A stretch of DNA of 64,000 bases from Hermodice carunculata (GCA_964020975.1 OZ026628.1:62184883-62248882); one strand, 5' to 3'. Positions 22,346-39,289 are shown, counted from the stretch's first letter. The notes: generated from the letters alone by a model not told the origin. Numbers and translations: made by a program.

Positions 22346-24869
22346 TAACAGCTGATCTGAAAATGCTTGAAGGCCTACAGTGTGCCAGCGATCAGGTAAC
22401 AAAGTTTGCAGACAGTGTATTGCGAATTTAGGTCAGGTGCTTTACTGTTAATTTCTGATTGCACCCGTCAAGCGCTAATCTGGTTAGTGGTCAGCCAAGC
22501 GCGAGGATCTTCAAAGCACTGGCAGAAGTGCGCCCTAGGCTAATCCCCCAGAACTCACCGAGTCAATCAAGGGTGACTTAAGGACTGGTAAGACACCAAA
22601 AACCTTTGCATGGCCGATTTTGAGATTTTAACGGTTTTTACAAGATGAATGTCCTTTCTATTAGTTGTCAAAATTTCAAGCTTTTAACTACTGTAGAAAT
22701 ATGAGAAAAACGCCGTAAACCACACAAGCATGTGGACGTCCGAACGTCCGTGTGTCATTATTTTGGTTTTCAACCGCCAAACGGAACGAGGCTACCCGTC
22801 AATCATACTTAACAGCCTGTCACGAGGCTGCAGGTAGCAACGGTCCATGGCAAAAGGAGAGTGGTATCAGGGCGCCAATGCGAAAAAAGGCGACATGCCG
22901 AAAGTATGTTTGTGGGCAGGGAAAAGATGCCAACATGCTAACATATCATAGCCTTAGTGGTTTACTTTAAGGTTATCTTGCTTGTTTTGTGTTCTAACGG
23001 AGGGAGACTTTAAATGTTCAAGAGGAGCGGCAATAGTCTGACGATGTCCCTTCAAAGGCCGTGCCGCGATGGACTACCCCAGTGGTCCTGCACACCAAAG
23101 ACAGGCGGGGCAAAAACTGACACTTTAATCAACAATACCCACGTACCTGATAATATTTTATCGAAACCCAGGGATGAGGAAATAAAAGTGCAAATAAACA
23201 CATCGAAATAACCATAAACGTGAACAGCAGAGAAAACACACAAAATAACATTACAAAATTTAGGTTGGAAAGAGAATTGAAACTCATTGCCAAAATAACC
23301 ACAAAATAATGGCAAGCTAACTGTCTTGTGTACAGACAAGTCTAACAAGCTAACTACATAAAGTATCCAGACAGGAGTAAATACAATAAAATACTATCCC
23401 TAAAAACGGGATGAAGAGGTAGGGGGTGGAAGACCAAACCCGCCATCCGTGCACAGACCACGAGCGGCCGTAGGCCGCCCACCGAAGCAAGGCAACACAA
23501 CTTTCGCTGCCAGGCTTGAGGTCACGGGGCCCGAAGGGCCGCCTCCATGACGTCACGCTTTGAAACCAGACTGTCGATGTCGCCGTTTGACAGATCGCTG
23601 AATAATGCTTTCTGTACTTCAAAAGCTTTTATTCATGTGATTGGCCAAAAATTGATTGACAACCTCCCCAAATGTTAAGGGACGATGTTTTCTACGTTTT
23701 GTACAAATATCAGTTCAACTTAAGCAAATGGTATTGTTTCAGAGGCAAATGATCAACATCAAAGGCCTTTGAAGCTTGTTTTCTCAGAAAGGATAATAGA
23801 ACGAGAACCCCACCTAAGAATGGTTATTCCAAGAAAACTGCTGCGCGAAATTTAATCCGGTTAACGGCTTTTGATTCTGTAATGTCTGAACTGCAAAACC
23901 GATTCAGCGATTTTCAAAATTTTGCTTCGTTCTTTTTCTGTGAAATGAAGAAAATGAACATCCTGAAAATCAAAGGGAAAATTGAAACGTCAAACTTTGA
24001 GGATGTATAACAGAAAAACGAAACCAAACATGAAAAATCGTAGGATCGTTTTTTGCTGCCAATATATCAGGATTAAAATGCAAGTGTAATTATGAATTTA
24101 TCACAAATAATTAGTGACTTATATCGACATTTATGGGGTGGATGCTTTGCGGTCAACTTTCAATTGTTCATTCAACAATTAACATCACAGACACCCAAAT
24201 AAGGGCCATATAAATTCTTTGGAGTATGACGATTACACACATATATGATATGTTATCCTAACGCAAATACAGTTTGAGCTAGGATGTACTAAAGTGGGAT
24301 TTATTTTTGGTGTCTTACGTGTCCTTAATGCATGGTTAGTTGTGCCACAATGCAGGCCCCAATTTGTATAGGTTTTGTCTCAGGTTTTGTGTCAATATTT
24401 TTCATAGTGACCGTGTTTTCTGCTATCTATGGTACATCCTGGTATCTTACCGTTGTACACTGGCATGCTTTCTTGGAGTTACACTAGTAAATTATTGAAA
24501 TAACCGGCGTTAAAAAAATGACACCAACTTTCCCGTGTTAACCCAATGGGGGAAAATGGCGAGACTTGAAAGTGTCCCCCGAGACTTGGAGAAACGTCCG
24601 TGACTTCGCGGGAACATAGTAGTCAGCGCCACCGGTGGCAAAAATTGTCCCTATCTCGGAACTAAGCTATTGATTCTAAGTGACCAGAGACCACTTTGCC
24701 ACATTTGTCGAACAATACATACACAACCGGACTCAACCATGGTACAGATCATAGAACAATACAGGTTGACCAGGGATTTGTATGATAGATTATACTTAAA
24801 CCGTCGGAGTAAGGGAATTCTTTGACCAGCTTTATTGGTAATCCATGTGATACAGGTACGCCAAGATAC
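22346..24869. other. Intronic stretch, locally GC-rich, no supported gene
   Basis: Higher GC than its surroundings at 22440-23110 and 23400-23600. The second patch has a 'gcggccgtaggccgc' hairpin (about 23463-23477) and a 'ggggcccgaagggccgcc' run, which look like parts of a non-coding mobile repeat. A minus-strand 90-codon frame covers 23350-23622 but has no recognisable domain or splice evidence, so it is not called. Confidence 0.5.
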
Positions 24870-27560
<2,691 letters not shown>

Positions 27561-28005
27561 GTATTAAGAATGGGCTGCTGTGAATGTGCAAAAAATGATG
27601 CAAGACCAGAAATGAGTGGCAGAAGACATGGGTTAATTTGGATGCACGTTAACAGTCCGACAGGTGGATGTATGGTGGAGTTCATGGGTGATAGGTGTAT
27701 GGAAAAATTCGGACGATATACCATGGTAACAAAACGAATAACACGAAAATACAGAGGGCCCAGGGCTCGACATTAAGGCAAGCCCGAAAGCCCGGGGCAA
27801 CCAAGCTGGATTGTCGGGCAACTAATACCTTTAATGAACGCGCCCGTGTCGGGCTACTGCTTTTTTTACCGGCTCAAAAATCATTTTGCCACTATTTACA
27901 TCGATCGCCGTAACTCTCATGCCACTTCCGCTTGACAAAGCGTGTTTGTTAGCTTCCGTAAGCGCTCGCACGTTCGTTAGCTTCCGTAAGCTCTCGCGTG
28001 ATAAC
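27561..28005. other. Intronic stretch with 28 bp tandem duplication
   Basis: At about 27947-28000 the phrase 'gttagcttccgtaagc(g/t)ctcgc' occurs twice in tandem. A GC-rich patch with 'aagcccgaaagcccggggc' lies at 27780-27800. No gene seen. Confidence 0.65.
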
Positions 28006-28066
28006 GAGTTTTTTCTTTACTTTTTGTGTTCCCTCTGAGGGAACACAAAAAGTAAAGAAAAAACTC
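28006..28066. repeat. Perfect 61 bp palindrome (30 bp arms, 1 nt centre)
   Basis: The left arm 28006-28035 (gag + T-rich + 'tttttgtgttccctc') and the right arm 28037-28066 are exact reverse complements around a single T at 28036. DNA or RNA from it would fold into a full hairpin. It directly follows the 28 bp tandem duplication. Confidence 0.97.
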
Positions 28067-28890
28067 CTAGCACGGATGTTTGTAAAACTGACGTTACATA
28101 TGAAACTTTTTGGAAAGAAAAGGCATATGAATACCTGTAATACATGTTGTAATAACTGAACATAAACACATATGAATTGTACTCCCAAGTACTGAAGTCG
28201 ATATTTGGAAGTAGCTGGTCATAAACAAAGTGTTCAAAAATTGAATGTCGCTGAGACAGAAAATTTGTGAGTATTTTTAAGAATATGATAGCATGCACAT
28301 GGTAACTGAGATTACTTCCATATTAATATGGATCGGAAAGGTGCGAGTTAAAAACTGATGCAGCAAGACATAACAGTATCATGACATGTTTCCTTTTGGC
28401 CATTACACTGTTGGAGAGCCTGGTATTCAGAATATACATGACAGTCCGCCTGAGTAGATTGTACATGTATTGAAGAGCCCAACAAAGAAAGACACAAATA
28501 ATGTACACAAAATAATCATAAAATACATTGCAATATGGAAACATAGGACACAAATAAAGCTGGAGAAATGCAATAAACGGTTACAACCGACAACCATGGC
28601 TGAAAATCATCTGGATTAAACATTCTGTACCATTGCCGGCCTGTGTCAAACGTAGAATGAAAAACCGTACAATAACCTGGTCTGATTTTTACAAACAATT
28701 ATATCACCTTTTTAACTCAGACATCGCCAGTTGATCCTGATCATACTTGACACATATGGCTTTTGGTAGATATTTGATTGAGTAGCATTTACGTAGCGAC
28801 AAAGTGTTCATTATATGTCTGTGATATGGATAATTCCCACCTACTGTCAATATCTTTTTTCGGTTCTTTCTTTTTTTCTTTTTTTTTTAG
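28067..28890. other. Intron 3' part before exon B
   Basis: No element recognised. It ends in a strong acceptor: a 28861-28890 polypyrimidine tract terminating 'ttttttttag'. Confidence 0.6.
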
Positions 28891-29020
28891 AAGTTCATGA
28901 TCGTCATCTTTTCCGTGGGCATCACATACATGATTTATTCGTGGCTGTACGACTGGATTGGACAACACAACTTACAAACAGCACGAGTGGGCAATTTATA
29001 CATATTTGTGGGCATCTTCT
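28891..29020 (+). CDS. OTOP: Otopetrin-like proton channel, exon B (TM2 and start of TM3)
   Basis: The acceptor has a long T/C tract ending TTTAG, and the donor is ATCTTCT|gtgagt. The 130 nt exon enters in phase 0 and leaves in phase 1. It reads KFMIVIFSVGITYMIYSWLY (helix 2), then DWIGQHNLQT, then ARVGNLYIFVGIF (start of helix 3). In otopetrins the third helix follows a short loop and reads like 'LR.G.L.FG.GT.I.D', which fits the junction ARVGNLYIFVGIF-L-FGACEM made with exon C. Direct phase continuity with exon A suggests no exon is missing between them despite 17 kb of intron. Confidence 0.85.
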
Positions 29021-30376
<1,356 letters not shown>

Positions 30377-30519
30377 TGTTTGGTGCTTGTGAGATGTGCA
30401 TGGATATGCTGGTGTTTGCTGCGCAGATACAAAATAACAGTCCTTTGGCTGCCGTCTACACATTCTTCCGGTTCTCTTTCGTTACCCTGCAGATGGCGTA
30501 TCTCTTCAATAAATCACAC
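30377..30519 (+). CDS. OTOP: Otopetrin-like proton channel, exon C (TM3-TM4)
   Basis: Acceptor 'gttgcag|TG', donor 'TCACAC|gtaaca'. The 143 nt exon enters in phase 1 (completing a Leu codon with exon B) and leaves in phase 0. It reads FGACEMCMDMLVFAAQIQNN then SPLAAVYTFFRFSFVTLQMA and YLFNKSH. 'FG....-D-L' followed by 'AVY...R..F...Q..FLF' is the otopetrin helix 3 to helix 4 pattern, where vertebrate proteins have 'FG.GT.I.D......HT.LQ.YFLW'. All 47 codons are open. Confidence 0.88.
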
Positions 30520-32113
30520 GTAACAGTGTTTACTCTATCTATAATTTGACAAACTTCAAATCACACACACTGTAACTCTTCATTTATTATTGTAATTAAT
30601 ATTTGAATTGTCAGCCTATGGGTCTTGGCATCTGTACTATTCGCAAACTGTTCATGTCCTCATAAGTGTCTTGTATAGTTAACGCAATCTAAATGCAGTT
30701 TATATGGACATAACCGTCTGTGGTATAGTATTCACAAAGAATTTTGATCTGATACAAAATTTTAGAACAAAGTTAAAATCAACTTGTTTGGTACAAATTA
30801 CGTAATTCTGAGTCCAACGGCAAATAAACATTTCAAATATGAACCAATCTATTTTTCTAACGGGTAATGTGCAAAATATATGCCTAGTATTTCAAGTTCA
30901 TGGTTTGCTCTTCATATGATCCAGACTTTGTTCTAGATTTAAGCGTAAAGGTAAAGTATTGGTGGATTTTATCAAGTGAAAATGTTAATTGCAAATTTCA
31001 CATTTTTGATTAATCCTAGACGTTTCGGCCACATATCAAGCCAAGGATAAAGTACTTCAGACCAAAAGCACATCCATTTTAGTTTCAGAATCACATTCTG
31101 GATTAGACAAAATTTTTTGTGAACACGGCCACTGATCTTTAGATTTTAAGATTTATAAGTGTTGCACACCGAGGTAGTTGCTTTTGGCGTGTTGTGTCAT
31201 CATGAAAATGATGTTTTGCTGTATTTTCTTTTTCTTTCTGTTTTTTTTTTTGGGGGGGGGGGTGGATTCCATATTTATAAAATGTTTAATGTGCTATGGT
31301 GTTTAGTCACTGTGCCTTAAGCCATTTGTGGTCAGAGTACGACTGAGTCAATAGCTTTTCTAACCGCGGATTATACGCATTACGCCCAACTCGCGCCATT
31401 GACCTGGGGCATGTCTTCAGAAACAGTTTGCCTACAAGTCTCAGCCAAAATTTTCCCTGGTAGTGAGAACTTTGGTAGAAAAGTTAAAGAAGACGACAGT
31501 TTACCATGTTTACATCCAAGGGCTTTGGAGGGTAAAGATGAAAAGGGTTAAACTGGTCGTACTCTATGAACAACAGTCGTGCAGTTGCTCACATTTGTTT
31601 TGCAAGGAACGTAAAGGCCTTCAGATCATAGCGATTACTTACATGGATAATGTTTTAATTATATCTAACCCTACTGACTTCTTCAATCCAATTTTATTTT
31701 GTCTTAATTCACTTTGAATCAAAGTGATATATAACATCCGAACTGTTAAGGTTGATGTACTCGCCTTCTGCAGGAAGGTGTTGGATCACAAATTGGAACG
31801 TAATATACTTTGCCATAATTATGGCTCGGTTTGTGGAAAAAAGAGTAAAACATGTACATGTCAAGGCACCCATCATGTTTGATACAACAGATACGAATGA
31901 AAACGGGCACGAAAAAATTGGTATTACTGGTTTGGTATATACACATAAATTACAAACCAGATATGGCTACTATAAATATCATCTTCACATTTATTTTGAT
32001 TTATATGAAATTTCGTGTATTGTCTTGATTAACATTTGCTGTGTACCTCCATCCCTTACTTCAAAGTTTCGAATTAGCCTTCCATTGACGTAATGTTTTC
32101 CTTCTTTCTGAAG
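30520..32113. other. Intron C-D
   Basis: Contains a T-run followed by a G-run at about 31240-31262. No exon or transposon recognised. It ends with the 'ttccttctttctgaag' acceptor. Confidence 0.65.
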
Positions 32114-32273
32114 GTGTGTATCCAGAGGAGGAGAACCATCTGTAAATTTGGTCTAATGCACATGACAGCATCTAACTTGTACATTTGGGTGCATACTATA
32201 AGCCAAGCAACAGAGTCAACGCTTGAAAGTATAGGGAAACACCAACACATGAACTGTTCTTTCCAAACACCGG
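32114..32273 (+). CDS. OTOP: Otopetrin-like proton channel, exon D (TM5, FGLMH signature)
   Basis: Pyrimidine-rich acceptor ending 'ctgaag' and donor 'CCGG|gtatgg'. The 160 nt exon enters in phase 0 and leaves in phase 1. It reads VCIQRRRTICKFGLMHMTAS then NLYIWVHTISQATESTLESI. 'RFGLMH..ATN...W' is the most recognisable otopetrin signature (helix 5), here CKFGLMHMTASNLYIWV. The tail HQHMNCSFQTPG is a cysteine-bearing loop, as in family members where a variable extracellular segment follows helix 5. This exon is the strongest single piece of evidence for the family. Confidence 0.92.
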
Positions 32274-35262
32274 GTATGGCATAAATGCGCGTTATTTATC
32301 TTTGTTTTCGCTGTCTTGAGTTTATATATTTAATACATATCAGGTTTCAACCATTCAAGATCTGCTGCTGAAATGTGAAAATATAACTACTGTAGAACAT
32401 CTCTGTTATTACCTTTCTGTAAAGAATATACCTTTTACCATAAGTGTTTTGAAAATTAACTATTCTTGTTTTGTATTCAGACTTCTCATTCGTTAAGGGT
32501 ATTCTATACAGTTCCATAATTATGTGGTCTTAAAACGTATAATCTACAGCATTTACTTAAAAAGGGCATTGCTATGCTTCAGTAATTTTGAGCAGTCTAT
32601 ATTGCGTCTCCATTTAATGCTGTGAATTGGCCGAAACTCGTAATAATAAAATGGTAAAATATTGTCTTCGCGAGGTGGAAAAGTCAATACTTTTGAAACC
32701 AAAATTAGATTCTGATATATATGGTAAGTAACCAAATTAGTGCTCACCTATCATATAATCTCGATGAACAGGGTCTTATGATAATATTTTAAGAAATTAA
32801 GGCAGCGGCCAAAACGTTTGCATTGATTTTTCAAGTCACAGGACTGGTGATCACTCATATGTTACAGATGTTCAAGAGTAAATAAAATTCAAATTGGGAC
32901 CCAAATGGAAGCCAAAGAAATGGCAAACTATTTTGCACTGAATTTTATCTGTAATGATATCCACAGAACAAAGAAAATTATACCAAACGGGAGTCATGAG
33001 GCAAATTTATGATATTTTTTCGTGTTAGAATGTCGTATTAACGCAACGTGACAAGTTTAGTAAATAGTGAAAGAACACACTGCATGGGTTAATATGTTAA
33101 TATATCTGGATATTTAGTGCACCTGGCCAGCGGGTTTTGAGGTAAATGGAGCATCATGAGAAGTCTCTGGAGGATTGTGACCTTTCGCACTAAAACCATA
33201 CTTCCACGGACACAAAGTTCTCATTTAAACAAGTCCTGTGAAAATGGCTTTCTTGTTAATAAACAATTTCCTTATTTTGATGGTCATATGTGTATTTTTT
33301 ACAAGACTGTTACAGATTTTACTTTTAGTGTATGATAATGTGCACACGTTTCAATAGAAGTATTCTTTATTATTTAGTTAGTCATCCCCACGCGTCTGTA
33401 TGGATGAAATTAGCCTCCTTTAAGATAATGTCCAACCGGTATTGACTTATGTGAAATTTTTGATACTTTTAGTATGCACATTTTTTTTTTGCCGCAGGGC
33501 GTACTTCACACGTTTTTCCCCTAATAAACTCTAAAGAAATGATCAAAAATGCTTTTGAAGTTAACGCTGTGGCTAGTGGCCCGTGGTAGCCTGTAAATCT
33601 TGATTACAAACAATATGCTTATGCACGGAAATGATAAAAATCCGTTTCATACGGGCTTACTTCTACAAGAGAACGATGGGGTGTATCCTCTGATGACATG
33701 TAACCAGGCTTCTAAGGCAAAACATCATTTCCTGTAACGGTGTAAGGGTATACTTTCACCAATAAAAATATAAGGCCATCGCAGAAATTAATTTTCTAAA
33801 ATGCATTCCCTCTACGACCTTGAGTTAGTAGGTCAGGTTCACCCATATAATGCCATAGAAAACTTCCACATATGATACACATAATTATGTGGTATCAATA
33901 GCCTTATCCTTTCTCAGCATACTAGATTTAGTGTTCGTTAATAAATTGCTTTATGACCTTAAAAATAGGCCAAGGTCACCTCAAAATTACCAAATTACAC
34001 CTTTGTCCTAATGCATGTTTGATGTAAATTTTGAATTCCATCTTTATTTATTATCACAACAATGGAGTTAATGTGTTTTGATATATTTGAGCTTGGTTCC
34101 AATCTGTATCATCTGTGGCGCCACCGGGACGTCGCGCATCATAGACTTTGGGTCCGTATAACTTCGTCCTGTAATTGTCTGTGTACGTTCGTGCACAATT
34201 TAAAACGTAATGATTTTCGCAAAGACATAATATTCTGAAATGCATTCCTTCCTTGACCTTTAAAGAATAAGTCAAGGTTATCCATATAATGCAATGTCAA
34301 ACTTCCACATATGATGTACATCTGTGGTACATTTAGTGTCTAGTGGCCTTTTCTTACTCAAATTATTGAATTCAATGTGTTTTTCACTCACCTTGGTCCG
34401 TATCTTGCGAATATCTGTAGGTTGCGGCCTTAAATTTCGCAGTTTCTCTTTTGTTTTGTCTTATCAACATCCATACAAAGTTTCGTGATACTTTACAGGA
34501 GACTTTGAAAAACAGCATTCTAAAATTTTTCACAGTACGGCCCATATATAACATACATAATAACGTTAGTGGCGCCACTAATATCGAACTCGACCAACAT
34601 TTTCATATCCGTAAATCCAGAAAATCTAATGGGGTTAAATTGAAAAATGTGGACTGTGTAGTGTTAACAAGCAAAACTTTCTGTTCAACATATCACTGCT
34701 CTTTAAGAGTGGTATCTCCTAATAAATATGGTATGTCCTTCCAGAAGCTGTACAATGGGCTATTGATTTTCCTGTGCCGGTTTAGTGAGAGTGAAATTTG
34801 GAACCTAAGGTGGCAGCACTTGAAGGTCTTTTGACCTTTTATGTAACAAAAGCTTACAGCCAACAGATTGTTTTCAATGAACCATATGCAACTGACACCG
34901 TCAGCTGCTGCCCTCTAGAAGCTGAAAAGGGTTCGTGCAGAACACAACCCTTGCCAGTCACCATTTTCTGTTGTGCTTGTGTGTTCAGACTGAAAATTGT
35001 GAAATAAAATATTAAGGGTTTCTATAGTAATAATGTGGTAAAAGTGCAATATAGGATGGTTGTCTTAAATAACCAGCCCAAGAATAAAATATTACGTGAG
35101 TAGTGGTCTTCACCAATACAGCGGACATTATCTCAAAACATATTATTGTGCTGCTATTTGTTCGGAACAACTACCTGTCTCATTATAGAATATCTAAACC
35201 AGTATACTGCTGAAATCACCTTCGTAAACCAAATGTTCCTGTTTAAGATTACAGCACTGAAG
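32274..35262. other. Intron D-E
   Basis: About 3 kb. It includes a diverged repeat pair at 33785-34380 and no other recognised element. Two plus-strand frames at 34451-35007 lack splice or family support. Confidence 0.6.
33785..34380. repeat. Diverged repeat pair with AGGTCA-like half-sites
   Basis: 'aaatgcattcc...gacctt...gtcaggttcacccatataatgcc...acttccacatatgat' at 33796-33880 recurs at 34235-34320 as 'gaaatgcattcc...gaccttt...gtcaaggttatccatataatgc...acttccacatatgat', period about 440 bp. Confidence 0.8.
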
Positions 35263-35391
35263 GTGTCACATCAACGTTTCACTGTCATCACAGCAATGTG
35301 TCTCATAACACCAGTACGTTGGTCGAATTTGTGGAAAACGTTGCCGATTTCGCATATCCATGTATTATGGAGAACAGTATTATAGCGACAG
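35263..35391 (+). CDS. OTOP: Otopetrin-like proton channel, exon E (loop and TM6 start)
   Basis: The acceptor is taken as 'gcactgaag|GT', because this phase 1 entry joins exon D as PG|VTSTF. The upstream 'attacag' (35251-35254) would put the frame out or hit a stop. The donor is 'GCGACAG|gtacag', phase 1. The 129 nt exon reads VTSTFHCHHSNVSHNTSTLV then EFVENVADFAYPCIMENSII and AT. Two N-glycosylation sequons (NVS, NTS) suit an extracellular loop. FAYPCIMENSIIATG plus the next exon's ILYTQW corresponds to the otopetrin 'YPF.IE.SLI..G.LY..W' helix 6 signature. Confidence 0.88.
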
Positions 35392-36610
35392 GTACAGTGC
35401 ATTACACTTTAGGTTAAAGATGACAACACTTGTGGTAACATACCGGTAGCAGTAACGATTGAAATAACGATGAGCGTGACAAAAAAGTATTGCTCACAAT
35501 TATAATTATTATTAATTATCATAATATGATATAAGCGACTATGATTGAATTGATATAAATATTTATCAGCTTCATTCCAGAACTTATTATCAAACCTCTT
35601 GCATGTTTGTCACACAAAAGATAAACGACATTAAATGCTTGCAAAATTTAACGCTTTTCTAGTGAGAATAAGGTGGAGAAAATAGGATTCCTAGGCGAGG
35701 CTTGACCGCAATGTTGCGACAAAAAGCTATTAACCTATTAACCATGGTTGTGTCACTACGAGAGGTCTCATCTGCAATAAATTCTCAGCAAAGGTACTCT
35801 CTATTAACCGCAAATGAGAGTAAAATAATAAATATGGGCGATAATTCACACCCATACGCCTTTTGGGCGATTTCACCAGGAAAAAAAATGTCGCCTAAAT
35901 AGGAGTTGCTCGGATTGATACAAACAGTAGAATGTAAATACTTATTACTGGACTTGAATGGATCATAGTACTGTAAGAACCTTCGTTTCGTCAGCTGACT
36001 TGTCAGTCAGCTACGATGTTCCGTTCGTACGTCCTACCGTCATAAGTGCATCAGGAATTTCACATTTTCAACTTCTGGAAAAACCACCATGCAGTTTCTC
36101 TTCAAACATGGTGATGGTGTCCCTTGTGTGTGTCTCTGTGAGGTTTGTTGAAATGGTTATGCTCCATTAATTATTAAATGAATCTTTCGTTTTTGATTTT
36201 GAAATCTTTAAAAAATACTTCCTGATAGCAGTTTGCAATTGCTTTGGAATTGCGTAGAAACACCACAAGGAGCGCTTAGACCTGAACTTCTTCAGCACGT
36301 GAAGCTGCATGTCTTTCTAGAGTTTTTTAACGAAACTTTGTGTTTTGCTATTTTCGACTGCTCCTCAAAACGGTCAGTTAGACTGGACTGAAACGTAATT
36401 GAATTTAGTGATGAGCTTGTTCAAATGGCCACGCTCCATCAATGTTTTGCATTTTTCAAATGACTGAAATTTTAATAGTATCTCTGTTCATTGCATTTGG
36501 AAAAATAGTAACAATCTTCTCCAAAACCCCTGGGCGAATCGCTTTAAAATTGCATAACGGCATCTCTGGGGACCAAGGCCTGAATTTGTACAACAGGTGG
36601 TGCTGCGCTG
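35392..36610. other. Intron E-F, 5' part
   Basis: No supported feature. A short plus-strand frame at 35958-36170 has no family match. Confidence 0.5.
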
Positions 36611-36621
36611 TTATTATTATA

Positions 36622-36701
<80 letters not shown>

Positions 36702-36790
36702 CATTATTATTATTATTATTATCATTATTATTATTATTATTATTATTATTAGTAGTAGTAGTAGTAGTAGTAGCAGTAGTAGCAGTAGCA
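36611..36790. repeat. (TTA)n grading into (TAG)n microsatellite
   Basis: ATT trinucleotide tract with two C-bearing interruptions (about 36701 and 36722), passing into TAG/CAG units up to 36790. Poly-Ile, poly-Asn and poly-Leu frames here are artefacts. Confidence 0.97.
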
Positions 36791-37430
36791 TCGTCACTGT
36801 GCGTGTTCGCTTTTCTTGTCGTCTTTTTCAAAATCATTACTCAGATTATACGGGAAGTTTGTTGATTTATACACAGTGGAAGAGTTAAACAGAGTTATTC
36901 ACTAGGTGCTGATGCTCCTAATATCTAATTCTATCGGTTTTTAACCATTTTTTTGTTGATGCACACATTATCATTGATGAACTAGGTCAATGAACATTGC
37001 AACGATAATGATGGTTCATGCATGCACCAACATAGCCAAAGAATCCAAGCCTTTCAATGTCGACAAATTATTCTCATTGTCCTTTTCTCACAATAAATGC
37101 AAACACCACTACGACAGCTGCCATTCTCGGATTCACAGTTTTTTTTATTGTTTTGCTGCTCCGTATTTCACAGACCACGTACTGAAATGACATTCAGTTA
37201 TAACAATTCAGTGTATCGATGTCTGAAAATGTACTTGAAAATCAGGTGTATGAAATGCAGCCCCCTAATTACAAAGATTCTATGATGAATTTGTATATAT
37301 ACAATTAGCAATATATATGATAGACATTAAAACAAAAATCTTTTTAATGAATATTTGCAACCTCTCTGCTCCAAAAAAACACAAACAACAAGTAGTTAGA
37401 GTCCTAGAAGCTAATTAAATAATCTAACTA
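36791..37430. other. Intron E-F, unassigned
   Basis: AT-rich with no recognised feature. Confidence 0.5.
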
Positions 37431-37601
37431 CCTAAACAACTACAAACATTTATTGAAACTTCTTAGGCGTATGTCAATCAGGTAGGTCTAATATGTTAAA
37501 GTATAGTCCATAACATAGCCTAAATAACCACAAATATCTGTTGACACTAATGTCACCTGGGCTTATATCGATCAGGCAGGTCTCATACGCTGAAGTATTG
37601 T
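37431..37601. repeat. Two-unit diverged tandem duplication, about 90 bp
   Basis: 'ctaaa(c/t)aac(t/c)acaaa...tcaatcaggtaggtctaatatgttaaagtat' (37431-37505) recurs at 37521-37600 with substitutions ('atcgatcaggcaggtctcatacgctgaagtat'). Confidence 0.75.
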
Positions 37602-38699
37602 ACCGATGAACTGTATACAGATGAAAACATGAGCTAAGCATAGAAACCTAGAGCATATAGTCTATAATCAAGTAGATGTGCTCTTTTATAGTGCTTTATC
37701 AAATCAATAATATTTGTGCAAGTGCAAACTGAAAGGTCAAAGCTATGTCTGGAAAATACAATTCTACACTAACCTTTTGAATTAAAAAAATGACTAAAAA
37801 CACTGAATCAATGCCACCAAACAACACCCATAGTGTGCTCAGGGTAATCAAAATACAAGTCAACCCACGGGAAACTTAGCCAATGTACACCACGTTGTTG
37901 ACGCACAGACCAAGCCCGTTTTATGCCAGAATCGAGAAAAACCTGCTCTGAAGCCAATACACAAATTTAGTCACTGCAATTTAACAGGACACAGAGTTCA
38001 GACGCATGTCATTTAAACCTAATGGTTATGTGATGTGGTTGAAACGTTTGTCACCTAAAATAAGAAGCATTGACTTGAAAGCTAATGCGCAACACTCTTA
38101 GAAAACAATTAAGGCCTTGGAGAAACTATGGACAGTAAAGCAGCCGGATATGAGGTCGAAGATCAGCTAGCCTGGTTCAAAAGTATTTAGTTTTTATAAG
38201 ATCATTGAAATTAAGAAAGTTAACTTCATTATCCTTTTCCAAAAATTAAGCATTTGGGTAGATCACCCTTTAAGGCCAGAAGTCAGTGGAACATATATCT
38301 ATACATATTTCATTAATACTGCTACATTAAAGTGTAACTATTCATTACCAAATACACATTTGAAATTTCTTACTATTTCAATTTACAATACACTAGGGAG
38401 CATTCAGCAATTCAAAACCAAACAATGATTGCCTATGAACAGTGAATAAAGAGAGCTGGTATAAATTTGAAAACTTGTATTACATTGTTGACTATACATG
38501 TACAGGATGCGAAGTTCATATATGGGTTTGATACAGTGTATTGTATTGTAATCATCAAATAAAATTTTGCCAATTTGTCACTTGTTTTGAAAAAAAAAAC
38601 CCATCCCACCTAATCCATATTAAACAAATAACGGCCTATAACAGCTTTAAATATAGGAACAGATACAACAATTGACCAGTCATTGCAAACAGTCTCATT

Positions 38700-39150
38700 T
38701 TGCGTATATAGGCTGTGACCCTTGAAGATCCAAAATGTGCCTGAAGCTATAAGTTTCATAGTGCTATTATACATAATCCTGAAAAGTACAATTCAACACT
38801 TTAAAACGGTGCTTCTTATTATCTGGCTCCTAAATTATGGGGTACTTCACAAGAATTAATAGCATGTAACCATTTATTTTAAAATGCCTGATTTTGCAAT
38901 TTTCAACATACGACCTTTGACTCCGAGCGAAACTGGCTTTCATCTATACATCTGTAACCTTAATTTTTACTGTACAGCTGAACAAGTAGACATCAAAACT
39001 TTTCGAGTGATACTACTTAGTACATGCTGATATAATAACACATATCACAGCGTAAAAGCAAATATAACATAAAAACGATTCATTATAAAAATGTCACATT
39101 TTTGGCGATTTTTATCTATGACCTTTGACCTCCCAAAATGGGCCTTCAGC
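38700..39150. repeat. Diverged tandem units, about 200 bp, with TGACCT half-sites
   Basis: 'gtgacccttgaagatccaaaatgtgcctgaagctata' at 38713, 'cgacctttgactccgagcgaaactgg' at 38911 and 'tgacctttgacctcccaaaatgggccttcagctata' at 39119 are related phrases spaced about 200 bp apart. The third holds two perfect TGACCT sites one base apart (39119-39131). Confidence 0.65.
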
Positions 39151-39289
39151 TATATGATTGATACTGCTATTAGGACCATTCGATTGGTATCACTTTTGCT
39201 TCACCCCCTACTGGTACCAATATGTGAAAGATTGACTTCAGTCTTAAGGCCTCTCATAGGCTGGAAGCTGCAGTGACATGAAATATTGT

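Noticed and set aside
23350-23622. 90-codon minus-strand frame in a GC-rich patch
   Set aside because: Its openness follows from high GC with few stops; the sequence has repeat-like hairpins and no recognisable protein motif.
35958-36170. 70-codon frame in the otopetrin intron E-F
   Set aside because: Does not fit between exons E and F, which already join in phase and family order.
36130-36450. Possible diverged tandem pair ('gtttgttgaaatggttatgctccatta' and 'gcttgttcaaatggccacgctccatca')
   Set aside because: Similarity is limited to about 27 bases and does not extend, so it is too weak to call.
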